DNA from: Clostridia bacterium
GTDB taxonomy: Bacteria > Bacillota_A > Clostridia > Christensenellales > Aristaeellaceae
DNA length: 15,049 nt
NCBI GenBank assembly: GCA_017412025.1
Contig: JAFQOY010000013.1
Location: 1 to 15,049 of the forward strand
Direction: 5' to 3'
Below, one piece after another: positions 6,035-14,483 of the stretch. Each line of letters opens with the position of its first letter. Position 1 is the first letter of the stretch. The translations under genes were made by a program, and so were the position numbers. Under the pieces are notes generated by a model. That model ran no database searches, was not told the origin of the DNA, and saw nothing but the letters and a program-made list of their open reading frames with translations.

Positions 6035-6750
6035 GGATTGCAGTCATCGGAAACGGCAGAATGGGCCGGATGATCGACAGCATCTGCGCACAGAATGAGG
6101 AGATTCAGATCGCTGGCTTCGTGGGGCCGGGCGCGTGTGCGTCGCTTGATGAAATAGAGAAGATGGACGCGGCGGTTGATTTTTCCTATCCGGGCAATCT
6201 GGATATGGTGCTGGAAAACGCCGTGAGAAGAAAGCTGCCGCTGGTCATCGGCACGACGGGGCTGAGCGCACAGCAGGGGGAGATGATCCGTGCAGCAGGC
6301 GCGCAGATCCCCATCGTATGGGCAAATAACTTCTCCACAGGCGTGACGGTACTCAGGCGTCTGGCCAGGATGGCGTCTCAGGCCCTTGGCGAGGGATTTG
6401 ACATTGAAATTACGGAGACGCATCACAGGCAGAAGGAGGACGCGCCCAGCGGCACGGCGAAGATGCTGCTGGAGGCGGTCGATCCGCACGGCGAATATGA
6501 CGTGATGAACGGACGCGAGGGCAGACCCGGCAAGCGGGGCAGGGAAATCGGCATGCATGCGCTGCGCGGCGGCACGGTTGCAGGCGAGCACAGCGTGTAT
6601 TTCTTTGGACAGATGGAGGAGATTGAGCTGCGCCACAGGGCGGACAGCCGTGAAATCTTTGCGCGGGGCGCGCTGCGGGCGGCGGCATTTGCCGTTGGCG
6701 CGAAGCCCGGCGTATACGATATGGAAGACGTACTCTTTGGAGGGAAATGA
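6031..6750 (+). CDS. dapB: 4-hydroxy-tetrahydrodipicolinate reductase
   Basis: NAD(P)H-dependent reductase that converts the DapA product to tetrahydrodipicolinate. The product is 239 aa, slightly short for DapB (often 240-270). The N-terminal Rossmann motif is IGNGRMGR (about residues 6-13). It is followed by GTTGLS, ANNFSTGV and the catalytic/substrate signature ETHHRQKEDAPSGTA with the His-His pair and Lys, then ALRGGTVAGEHSVYF. The shortened stretch lies after the Rossmann motif, where VGPGACASLDEIEKMDAAVD replaces a longer loop. It overlaps dapA by 4 bp and ends 3 bp before dapH. Confidence 0.96.
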   Translation: MRIAVIGNGRMGRMIDSICAQNEEIQIAGFVGPGACASLDEIEKMDAAVDFSYPGNLDMVLENAVRRKLPLVIGTTGLSAQQGEMIRAAGAQIPIVWANNFSTGVTVLRRLARMASQALGEGFDIEITETHHRQKEDAPSGTAKMLLEAVDPHGEYDVMNGREGRPGKRGREIGMHALRGGTVAGEHSVYFFGQMEEIELRHRADSREIFARGALRAAAFAVGAKPGVYDMEDVLFGGK

Positions 6751-6753
6751 ATC

Positions 6754-7446
6754 ATGGACGCATATGAGATCATTGAGGCAATCCGCTCGGCCAAAAAGAA
6801 GACGCCGGTCAAGGCCTATATCAAGAGCAGCAGGCCGCTTGCATTTGAAAACTGCCATGTGTTTTCCGGAACAGACATGGTGGTGATTGGCGATTACGCG
6901 GATATTGAGCCCGTGCTTGAGGCAAACCGTGACGCCGTTGAGGACGTCGTCATCGAAAACGACAGGCGCAACAGCGCGCTGCCTCTTCTGGATATGAAGC
7001 ACATCGGCGCGCGCATCGAGCCGGGCGCGATCATCCGCGACCGGGTGGAGATCGGCGACGGCGCGGTGATCATGATGGGCGCGATCATCAACATCGGCGC
7101 AGTGATTGGCGCTGGCACCATGATCGACATGGGCGCGGTGCTGGGCGGTCGCGCTATTGTCGGCAGGAACAGCCATGTCGGCGCGGGCGCGGTGCTCGCA
7201 GGCGTGGTGGAACCGCCGAGCGCAAAGCCGGTGACGGTGGGCGACAACGTGATGATCGGCGCCAATGCGGTGATCATCGAGGGCGTCAGCGTCGGAAACA
7301 ACGCCGTTGTGGCGGCGGGCGCCGTAGTCACGCAGGACGTGCCGGACAACGCCGTTGTGGCGGGCGTGCCTGCGCGTGTGATCAAGATGAAGGATGAAAA
7401 GACCAACAGCAAGACGGCGCTGGTGGATGCGCTGCGCGAACTGTAA
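6754..7446 (+). CDS. dapH: Tetrahydrodipicolinate N-acetyltransferase
   Basis: Acetylates tetrahydrodipicolinate with acetyl-CoA, the entry to the acetylase branch of lysine synthesis used by many Firmicutes. The product is 230 aa and resembles Bacillus DapH along its length: an N-terminal helical region ([20 protein letters not shown]), then [20 protein letters not shown] sequence. A left-handed beta-helix of hexapeptide repeats follows ([20 protein letters not shown] onward) with [28 protein letters not shown] and [12 protein letters not shown]. Acetyl-CoA specificity rather than succinyl-CoA is inferred from this similarity. The SD GGAGGG lies within the end of dapB. The later pathway genes are not in the window. 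Confidence 0.95.
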   Translation: MDAYEIIEAIRSAKKKTPVKAYIKSSRPLAFENCHVFSGTDMVVIGDYADIEPVLEANRDAVEDVVIENDRRNSALPLLDMKHIGARIEPGAIIRDRVEIGDGAVIMMGAIINIGAVIGAGTMIDMGAVLGGRAIVGRNSHVGAGAVLAGVVEPPSAKPVTVGDNVMIGANAVIIEGVSVGNNAVVAAGAVVTQDVPDNAVVAGVPARVIKMKDEKTNSKTALVDALREL

Positions 7447-7453
7447 AGAGCGG

Positions 7454-7491
7454 ACACAGCTGAAGGGATATGCCGGAGGCTGTGTTTTTTT
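7454..7491 (+). terminator. Rho-independent terminator after dapH
   Basis: ACACAGC (7454-7460) pairs with GCTGTGT (7479-7485) around an 18-nt loop, followed directly by a run of T to 7491. It closes the dap operon 7 bp after the dapH stop. The large loop makes the stem weaker than usual, but the T-run is good. Confidence 0.75.
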
Positions 7492-7543
7492 GCGCCTGCA
7501 TGCGTGCCGGATGCGCCCAAAGATGAAAAATACTGGAGAGGGG

Positions 7544-7578
7544 TTGCAATCGGAAGAATGGATGACTATACTTATAAT
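7544..7578 (+). promoter_or_regulatory. Promoter of the CotH-like gene array
   Basis: TTGCAA (7544-7549), a 17-bp spacer and TATACT (7567-7572) form a sigma-A-like promoter. A perfect TATAAT (7573-7578) follows immediately but has no -35 at normal spacing. The estimated leader is about 80 nt. No sporulation-sigma signature was recognised. The rest of the 7492-7663 gap holds no gene or clear structure. Confidence 0.6.
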
Positions 7579-7663
7579 TGATATTTTAGTGCGATCCGCC
7601 GGAAAAGACGGACTTTAGCAGAAGGTCTCAGGAGAACGCGCGGACAGAAAAGAGTGAAATACA

Positions 7664-9379
7664 ATGCATAGCAGAAAGAAGATCCTCCATGCGCTGCTGG
7701 GCGTGCTGGGGCTGGTGCTGCTTTTGATCCCGATGGCTGCGTTGCTGTCAAGCGGGCAGGATGGCGAACAGGCGCAGGATGCGGAGCATATCATCCAGCC
7801 GATGCTGGAACTGATGGCGTCAGCGCCTTCAGGCCATGCAGATATTCCGGTGGAGCCGATGATGGAGCTGGAGGATGCGTGGGAGATTGAGGATACGCGC
7901 GAGGAAACGGAGCGCGAGCTGGTCGCCGGCATGCTCCGCGGCACGCAGGAGCTGGGCTATGACAGCGAGAGACGGACGTTTTACTGCACGCTGGGCATGG
8001 ATGGAGGAGACGACTGGCCGGAGCTTGCGCTGTTTGCGCAGGCTGCAGGCGGCGAGAAGAACCTGCGCGTTGCATGGATTGACGATTACAGCTACGATTA
8101 TCGCACGGATGCGATCAGCGAGGGCTATCGTTATGAGCTGATGGCCTATACGGATACCGAGTATGCGTACTTTGGCCTGGTGTTTACGGGGCTGCCGATT
8201 GTGACGCTGCATGTGCACGGCGGCTACGAAACGCTGGGCGAAGAATACACGCCTGCGCGCGCGGCCGTGTCGGGCGAGGGGTATGATGCGGTCAGCACCT
8301 GCGCGCAGGTGCATCTGCGCGGCGGCGGATTCCCGCAGCAGTATCCCAAGCTCTCTTTCCGTGTGGAGCTGTGCGGCATCTCGGACAAGGGAAGGCTTGA
8401 AAAGAACCCGCACAGCCTGCTTGGTATGGAGGCGGATACGGACTGGCTCCTGATCAGCAATGTGTCGGATCAGTCCCGCGTGCGCAACCACATGTGCTGG
8501 CAGTTCTGGAAGGACTGGAATGCGGATGGACGCGCCTTTGCGCTGCTTGAGAGCAGGCTGGTCGAGGTGTTTGTGGACGATGTGTACATGGGCATGTATC
8601 AGCTGATGCAGCGCGTAGATGCCGATAAGGAAATAGAGCGCATGGGCGGCAGCCTGGGCACGGACGTCGGCATGCGCATCATCACAGAGATGAACATCGA
8701 AAGCAGGCCGTATGTCAACCGGCTGGAGGACTGCAGCTACGTAGCCGAACTGCGCTATAAGCCGGAATACATGTCTACGAAGGCGGCGCTTGACGTCTTT
8801 GAGCCGTATCACACGATGAACAAGGTGGATCAGACGCAGGGCTATGCGGACAACGCTGCGTTTGAAGAGGCCGTTCTGGCTCATACGGATATCCGGGAGA
8901 TGCTGGAATACTTTGTCTTTGCGCAGGCGGCGAGCTTCGGGCACGACAATACCTACAACAACGTATACATGTGGGCGCTCCGGAATGGGGATAACCACGT
9001 TTACTATTTTTCACCGTGGGATATGGACCGCGTGTTCAGGCCCGTATTCACAGACAGAGACGATCAGATCAACCTCTGGTATCCGCAGGTTGTGCGCATG
9101 CTGGATCTGAACATCGGCGGGGCGAGGGAGATCCTCTGGGAGATCTGGAACGAAAAGAAGGCGCAGCTGCTGACAGAGGACGCGCTCTACCAGAGATTTG
9201 AAGACATGGAAATGATGGTCAACGCCAGCGGCGCATACCGGCGGGACATGATCCGCTGGGAGGACGAAGACGCGTCGCTCAATCTGGCGGAATACTCCTC
9301 CTATATGATTTCACACCAGAACGTCGTGGAGAACCACTTTATGGAGCTCTGGCCGATTGAGGGACTGCAGGCGGAATAA
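7664..9379 (+). CDS. CotH kinase family protein, copy 1 (divergent)
   Basis: Membrane-anchored or exported protein of the CotH family, atypical protein kinases first known for phosphorylating spore-coat proteins. 571 aa. A basic N-terminus and a hydrophobic segment (about residues 7-28) form a signal anchor or signal peptide without a lipobox. A roughly 40-residue linker follows, then an N-terminal module with WEIEDTREE, FYCTLG and WIDDYSYDY. The CotH landmarks are RGGGFPQQYPK (candidate ATP-binding Lys229), VEVFVDDVYMGMYQLMQRVD, HDNTYNNVYMW (candidate catalytic Asp428) and PWDMDRVF (candidate metal-binding Asp453). It leads the array behind its own promoter, but its SD is weak. It is longer and more divergent than the following copies, especially at the C-terminus. 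Family assignment is good; kinase activity and substrate are unknown. Confidence 0.85.
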   Translation: MHSRKKILHALLGVLGLVLLLIPMAALLSSGQDGEQAQDAEHIIQPMLELMASAPSGHADIPVEPMMELEDAWEIEDTREETERELVAGMLRGTQELGYDSERRTFYCTLGMDGGDDWPELALFAQAAGGEKNLRVAWIDDYSYDYRTDAISEGYRYELMAYTDTEYAYFGLVFTGLPIVTLHVHGGYETLGEEYTPARAAVSGEGYDAVSTCAQVHLRGGGFPQQYPKLSFRVELCGISDKGRLEKNPHSLLGMEADTDWLLISNVSDQSRVRNHMCWQFWKDWNADGRAFALLESRLVEVFVDDVYMGMYQLMQRVDADKEIERMGGSLGTDVGMRIITEMNIESRPYVNRLEDCSYVAELRYKPEYMSTKAALDVFEPYHTMNKVDQTQGYADNAAFEEAVLAHTDIREMLEYFVFAQAASFGHDNTYNNVYMWALRNGDNHVYYFSPWDMDRVFRPVFTDRDDQINLWYPQVVRMLDLNIGGAREILWEIWNEKKAQLLTEDALYQRFEDMEMMVNASGAYRRDMIRWEDEDASLNLAEYSSYMISHQNVVENHFMELWPIEGLQAE

Positions 9380-9430
9380 TGCCGGGATGCGCGGCGGCGA
9401 AAAGGCCGGGAAGGACAGGAAGACAAAGCG

Positions 9431-11077
9431 ATGAAGAAACTTCGGATCGTGATGGAGATTGCGGCGCTTGCGGCTGTGCTTGCGGCTGCGGTGCTGCTGG
9501 GCTCGCCCTATGCGCCGGTGGTGCAGCCGGTGCGGGAGATCGAGGAGATCTGGGCGATTGAGGATGCGCGGCAGGAGAGCGAAACGCCTCTGGTGACCAG
9601 GCTTGAAAACAACGGCATACCGCTTGCCTATGACGCCTATAAGAATACGTTCTACTGCGCGCTGGGGCTTGACAACGCAGATGAATGGCCGCAGATTCAT
9701 CTGACGGCGCCGGGCGCCAAGGATGTGGAGATCTGCTTTGTGGATGATTACAGCTATGACTGGTGTCAGGACGCCGTGCGAGACGGATATGAATACCAGA
9801 TCATCGCCTGCAATGACGACGTATACAGCTATGCGCAGATTGTGTTCACCGGTCTGCCGATTCTGCAGCTGAGAACGCAGGAGAAGATCCCGGAGCATGT
9901 GGATACGCCTGCACAGGTGTCCTGGAGCTATGACGCAGATTCGGGCGTGCAGTCCCATGGCCGTGCACACGAGCGCGGCGGCTGGACGCTGCTCTATAAC
10001 GAGATGAAGCATGGCCTGAGGGTGGAGTTTACCCGCAGGGCGGACGGCACCGGCAAGGTCGAAATGCCGCTTGAGGGCATGGGCATGACCAGCGATCTGG
10101 TGCTCATCCCCTGTCTGAGCGATGTGATGCTGATCAGGGAACGTCTGTGCTGGGATCTGTACGACAGGATCCGCGGCAAAGACGAGCCCTTCGGCGGGCG
10201 GGAGATCAGCTATACCGAGCTGTTTATCAACGATGAATATCAGGGCATCTATCTGGCGGTCAAGCCGTTTGACTACGAGCAGGAGCTGCGCATGGCCGGC
10301 AGGGAAGCGCTGCAGACGGACAGCATCTACCGCTCGCTGAGCATGATGGACGTCGAGGAGAACGAGCGCCCGCTCTATGATGAAAACGCAGGCTGGACAT
10401 TTGAGCTGCGCTATTCGGCCAAGCCGGCAGGCAGGCAGTTTGATGCGTTTGAGCCGTTTGCGCAGCTGTTTGAGGCGTCTCAGGCGGAGACGGAGGAGGC
10501 GGATGCGCTGCTTGAAGCGGCGTTCAGCGAGCTGATGGACATCGACCGGTTCCTGGAGTATGCGCTGTATGTGCAGGCCTGCGGCCTGAGGGACAACATC
10601 CACAACAACATGTACGTCTGGGCGCGGCTTACGGAGGGCAGATACCGCTATGAGCTCTTTCCGTGGGATCTGGACTACAGCTTTGACGCGTATTTTGAAA
10701 ACTACGAGGACGTCAAGTGGATTCTGACGCCGCTGCTTGACAGGCTGCTTGAGATCGATTGCGGCGGCGTGATGCGCCAAAGGACGCTTGAAAAATGGAC
10801 GCAGCTGCGTGATGAGGTGTTCAACGATGCGGTCGTTGAGGAACTGATGGCCAAGTACATGCGTGAGCTGGAGGAAAGCGGCGCGTTTGCGCGCGACGTA
10901 GAGCGCTGGAACAAGCCGGTTGCCTATCCGGACGGCTTCGCCACGGCGGACTGCGCAAGCCTTCGCTTTGAAATGCTGGACGAGCGGTTTGCTGAGATTG
11001 CAGACGAATCGCTCAGCGGCGTGAAGCTTGAAATCGGAGAGAGCGAGACGACGGCTGCGGAAGAACCGACGCCCTGA
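9431..11077 (+). CDS. CotH kinase family protein, copy 2
   Basis: 548 aa. The N-terminal hydrophobic segment (about residues 6-24) is followed directly by the array's fixed segment SPYAPVVQPVREIEEIWAIE (from residue 25). The N-terminal module has FYCALG and FVDDYSYDWCQD. Kinase landmarks are HERGG (180-184) with candidate Lys193, then LFINDEYQGIYLAVKPFDYE, RDNIHNNMYVW (candidate catalytic Asp388) and PWDLDYSF (Asp413). The Lys sits in an MKHGLRVEF context and the RG motif is RGGWTLLY, looser than the usual RGNSS. It starts 51 bp after copy 1 with an AGGA-type SD about 10 nt upstream, and no terminator lies between, so an operon is likely. The C-terminal 45 residues (SGAFARDVERW to LRFEMLDERFAEIA) match copies 3 and 4. 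Confidence 0.85.
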   Translation: MKKLRIVMEIAALAAVLAAAVLLGSPYAPVVQPVREIEEIWAIEDARQESETPLVTRLENNGIPLAYDAYKNTFYCALGLDNADEWPQIHLTAPGAKDVEICFVDDYSYDWCQDAVRDGYEYQIIACNDDVYSYAQIVFTGLPILQLRTQEKIPEHVDTPAQVSWSYDADSGVQSHGRAHERGGWTLLYNEMKHGLRVEFTRRADGTGKVEMPLEGMGMTSDLVLIPCLSDVMLIRERLCWDLYDRIRGKDEPFGGREISYTELFINDEYQGIYLAVKPFDYEQELRMAGREALQTDSIYRSLSMMDVEENERPLYDENAGWTFELRYSAKPAGRQFDAFEPFAQLFEASQAETEEADALLEAAFSELMDIDRFLEYALYVQACGLRDNIHNNMYVWARLTEGRYRYELFPWDLDYSFDAYFENYEDVKWILTPLLDRLLEIDCGGVMRQRTLEKWTQLRDEVFNDAVVEELMAKYMRELEESGAFARDVERWNKPVAYPDGFATADCASLRFEMLDERFAEIADESLSGVKLEIGESETTAAEEPTP

Positions 11078-11125
11078 CAGACGAGAGCGAATCAATGAAA
11101 CCGAATGAGACCGGAGGAATGACGG

Positions 11126-12754
11126 ATGAAGAGATGGAATCTGCTGCTGGCAATGGCGCTCCTTGGCGCGCTGGTTGCCGCGGTGGTGGTATTTGCCTCT
11201 CCGTACGCTCCGGTGGTGCAGCCGGTGAGGGATATCGAAGAGATCTGGGCGATTGAAGACGCGAGGCAGGAAAGCGAAACGCCGCTGGTGACAAGGCTTG
11301 AAAACAACGGGGTTCCGCTTGGCTATGACGCCGGTCAGAATACGTTTTACTGTACGCTTGGCCCTGAAAACGGGGATGCGTGGCCGCAGCTCCATCTGAC
11401 GGCGCCCGGCGCGGACGGGATTGAAATCTGCTTTGTGGATGACTATGCCTACGACTGGTGCCGGGATGCGATCCGGGAAAACTACGCCTATCAGATCATC
11501 GCGTATGACGACGGGATGTTCAGCTATGCGCAGGTGGTCTTTACCGGCCTGCCGATGCTGAGTCTGACGACGGCGGAGGCTGTGCCTGCGCATGTGGATG
11601 TGCCTGCACAGCTGGCCTGGAGCTACGACGCGGAACGCAGCCTTGAGACGTATGCGCGCACGCACAAGCGCGGAGCGAGCACGCTGTTTTACGGCAATCC
11701 GAAGGTGGGCTACAAGATTGAGTTCACCCGGGGCGCGGACGGGCGGAAAAAGACGCAGATGCACGTGGAAGGCCTCGGGCTGACGGACGAGCTGGTGCTC
11801 ATTCCCTGCCTGAATGAAGAGATGATGCAGGACAGGCTCTGCTGGGATCTGTACGGCATGCTCGCGGATGCAGACGAGCCGTTCGGCCGCCGGGACATGT
11901 TCTACACGGAGCTGATCGTCAACGGGGACTACGAGGGCGTTTTTCTGGCCATGAGGCCCTTTGATTATGCGGAGGAGCTGAACAAGGCGGGAAAGACCGC
12001 CGCGCAGACGGACAGCATTTACCGCACCATCGTGCCCAACGCGCTGGACACGGAGCGCCCGATTTATACGGATGCGGGCAGAGCGGCCTATGAGCTCTAC
12101 TATACGCACAGGCCTGTCGGGCGGGCGTTTGAGCCTCTGACGGCGTTTGCCCGGGCGTTTGACGCGGCATACGAAGAGAGTGCATCGGGCGACAGCGCTT
12201 TGCTCGGCGTTGTGAACGGGCAGATGGACGTGGACAGCTTCCTGCGCTATTTTCTGTATGTGCAGGCATGTGGCCTGCAGGATAACCTGATCAACAACAT
12301 GTACGTCTGGGCGCATGCGTCTGCGCAGGGATTGACGTACAGGCTGGTTCCATGGGATCTGAATGTTTCCTGGGGATCGGGCAGCGAAAACTATGAGGAC
12401 CAGAGGTGGCATGCGCTGCCGATCCTCGACAGGACGCTTGAAATCGACTGCGGCGGCGAAATCCGCAGGCGGATGCTGGAAATCTGGCGGGAGATGCGCG
12501 CAGAGGCGTTTACAGCGGAAAATGTGGAACGGCTGGTTGCACAATACACCGCAGAGCTTGAGGAGAGCGGCGCGTATTACCGCGACGCGGTCAGATGGGG
12601 AAAGTCCTCGTCCTATCCGGACGGGTACAGCATCTGCGCTTATGCGCAGCTGAGATTTGACATGCTGGATGCGCGCATTGAAGAGATTGCGGCGGAGGAA
12701 AACCGCGGCAGAACGCTTGAAATCATGGAGTATGAGACCAGAGCCGCAGACTGA
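11126..12754 (+). CDS. CotH kinase family protein, copy 3 (WDLN variant)
   Basis: 542 aa with the same plan as copy 2: hydrophobic anchor about residues 5-24, then SPYAPVVQPVRDIEEIWAIE, FYCTLG and FVDDYAYDWCRD. Kinase landmarks are HKRGASTLFY (180-189), candidate Lys193 in PKVGYKIEF, LIVNGDYEGVFLAMRPFDYA and QDNLINNMYVW (candidate catalytic Asp386). The metal-binding motif is PWDLN: the first Asp (411) is kept, but the second, normally Asp, is Asn413. Whether that affects activity is not known. A strong SD (GGAGGA, 11113-11118) sits 7 nt before ATG 11126. The gap to copy 2 is 48 bp with no terminator. The protein has an acidic surface composition and ends RAAD. Confidence 0.85.
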   Translation: MKRWNLLLAMALLGALVAAVVVFASPYAPVVQPVRDIEEIWAIEDARQESETPLVTRLENNGVPLGYDAGQNTFYCTLGPENGDAWPQLHLTAPGADGIEICFVDDYAYDWCRDAIRENYAYQIIAYDDGMFSYAQVVFTGLPMLSLTTAEAVPAHVDVPAQLAWSYDAERSLETYARTHKRGASTLFYGNPKVGYKIEFTRGADGRKKTQMHVEGLGLTDELVLIPCLNEEMMQDRLCWDLYGMLADADEPFGRRDMFYTELIVNGDYEGVFLAMRPFDYAEELNKAGKTAAQTDSIYRTIVPNALDTERPIYTDAGRAAYELYYTHRPVGRAFEPLTAFARAFDAAYEESASGDSALLGVVNGQMDVDSFLRYFLYVQACGLQDNLINNMYVWAHASAQGLTYRLVPWDLNVSWGSGSENYEDQRWHALPILDRTLEIDCGGEIRRRMLEIWREMRAEAFTAENVERLVAQYTAELEESGAYYRDAVRWGKSSSYPDGYSICAYAQLRFDMLDARIEEIAAEENRGRTLEIMEYETRAAD

Positions 12755-12792
12755 GCGGCGGGCATTGCGATGTACCGGAGGATGAGAGATAC

Positions 12793-14427
12793 ATGAAGAG
12801 ACTTCAATTGCTGCTGGCGATGCTGCTGCTGGCGCTGTGCGCCGGGGCGGTGGTGGTATGGGCGTCGCCGTATGCGCCGGTGGTGCAGCCTGTTCGTGAT
12901 ATCGAGGAGATCTGGGCGATTGAGGACGCGCGCCGGGAGAGCGAAACGCCGCTGGTGACGAGGCTTGAAAACAACGGCGTGGCGCTGGGCTATGACTGGT
13001 ATGAAAACACGTTTTACTGCACGCTCGGCCTTGACGGAGAGGACGAGTGGCCGCAGATCCATCTGACGGCGCCGGATGCGAAGGGAATCGAGCTGTGCTT
13101 CGTGGATGATTATACGTACGACTGGAAAACGGACGCCATCCGCGAGGGCTACGCCTATCAGATCATCGCGTACAACGATGAGGCGTTCAGCTATGCGCAG
13201 GTGGTCTTTACCGGCCTTCCAATTGTGCGCATGACGACGGCCGAGGATATCCCCGCGCATGTGGACGTGGGCGGCGAGGTGACGGTCAGCTATGACGGAG
13301 AGCGCGCCCTCCGATCCAATATGCGCGCGCACAAGCGCGGCGCAACGACGCTGCGTGACAAGGAGAAGAACGGGTACAAGGTGGAATTCACCCGGGGCGC
13401 TGACGGAAGCCGCAAGATGAAGCAGCAGCTGGAGGGCATTGGATACACGGATGAGTTCATCATGCTCTCCTGCGTGGCGGATTACGAGATGATGCGCGAT
13501 CGCCTGAGCTGGGATCTGTACAACCGGATGGCTGGCAGGGATGAAACGATGGGCGCGCGCAATATGTACTACTGCGAGCTGTTCGTCAACGACCGGTATC
13601 AGGGCGTATATCTGCTGTTTGAACCGTTCAATTATGAAGCGGAGCTGCGCAAGACCAGCGATAAGGCCGTGGAAACGGACAGCATTTACCGGCTTGTGCG
13701 GCTGGTTGAGGGCGAGATGAGGGAACGGCCGGTGCATATCGATGAAGAAACCGGCTATGCCTATGAGCTGTACTATACGCGCAGGCAGCAGGACGTCTTT
13801 GCTCCGCTTGAGGCATACCTTGAGGTGTTCAACGCGCAGAGCGACGAGGCGTTCAGCGAGGGAATCATGAACCGGATGGACATGGAAAGCGTGCTGCGCT
13901 ACTATCTGCTTGTGCAGGCGGGCGGCATGACCGACAGCATCCGCAACAACCTTTACATCTGGGGACATGAGACGGGAGCCGGTACGCTGATCCGCCTCGC
14001 GCCGTGGGATCTGGACGTCTCCTGGGGCAGGGACGACGATTACAACGACCGCGTCTGGTATCCGATCGATTTCTTTGACAGGATGCTGGAGATCGACTGC
14101 GGCGGCGTGATGCGCAGGGAGACGCTCCGGGTATGGAAAGAACTGAGAGAGAATGTGATCAATGCGCAGACGGTGGAAGAGCTGATCAATCGGTACACGT
14201 ACGAGCTGGGCGAGTCCGGCGCGTTTTTCCGCGATGCGCAGCGCTGGGGAAAGTCCGTCTCCTTCCCGGACGGATACAACATCTTCGCCTATGCGCAGTC
14301 CCGGTTTGAGATGATGGACAGGCGGCTTGAGGAAATCGCAGGAGAGCCGCTGAAGGGACGCAGGCTGCGCATCGAGGGATATACGACGTTTGACGAGGGC
14401 GAGCTGGGCGGCGCTTCAGCGCAGTGA
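12793..14427 (+). CDS. CotH kinase family protein, copy 4 (DS variant)
   Basis: 544 aa with the same plan: hydrophobic anchor about residues 4-24, SPYAPVVQPVRDIEEIWAIE, FYCTLG and FVDDYTYDW. The Cys after DYxYDW in copies 2, 3 and 5 is Lys here. Kinase landmarks are HKRGATTL (180-187), candidate Lys192 in KNGYKVEF, LFVNDRYQGVYLLFEPFNYE, TDSIRNNLYIW (candidate catalytic Asp381 followed by Ser in place of the usual Asn) and PWDLDVSWG (Asp406 and Asp408), the closest of the set to the typical PWDxDxxFG. The SD GGAGG (12777-12781) is 11 nt from ATG 12793, and the gap to copy 3 is 38 bp. The C-terminal tail GELGGASAQ is unique to this copy. Confidence 0.85.
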   Translation: MKRLQLLLAMLLLALCAGAVVVWASPYAPVVQPVRDIEEIWAIEDARRESETPLVTRLENNGVALGYDWYENTFYCTLGLDGEDEWPQIHLTAPDAKGIELCFVDDYTYDWKTDAIREGYAYQIIAYNDEAFSYAQVVFTGLPIVRMTTAEDIPAHVDVGGEVTVSYDGERALRSNMRAHKRGATTLRDKEKNGYKVEFTRGADGSRKMKQQLEGIGYTDEFIMLSCVADYEMMRDRLSWDLYNRMAGRDETMGARNMYYCELFVNDRYQGVYLLFEPFNYEAELRKTSDKAVETDSIYRLVRLVEGEMRERPVHIDEETGYAYELYYTRRQQDVFAPLEAYLEVFNAQSDEAFSEGIMNRMDMESVLRYYLLVQAGGMTDSIRNNLYIWGHETGAGTLIRLAPWDLDVSWGRDDDYNDRVWYPIDFFDRMLEIDCGGVMRRETLRVWKELRENVINAQTVEELINRYTYELGESGAFFRDAQRWGKSVSFPDGYNIFAYAQSRFEMMDRRLEEIAGEPLKGRRLRIEGYTTFDEGELGGASAQ

Positions 14428-14483
14428 GTCGAGGGCTGATCTGAAGAATCGTGATCGGAGAATCATGACGAGGGGTTCGCGGG

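Noticed and set aside
9311..12544. A 1077-codon open frame on the - strand across CotH-like copies 1-3, with similar long - strand frames at 7829-8998 and 12640-13968
   Set aside because: They lie opposite genes with clear protein homology. The translations are rich in Arg, His, Ala and Val and repeat with the same period as the array, as expected of a shadow of GC-rich codons. No SD or promoter precedes them.
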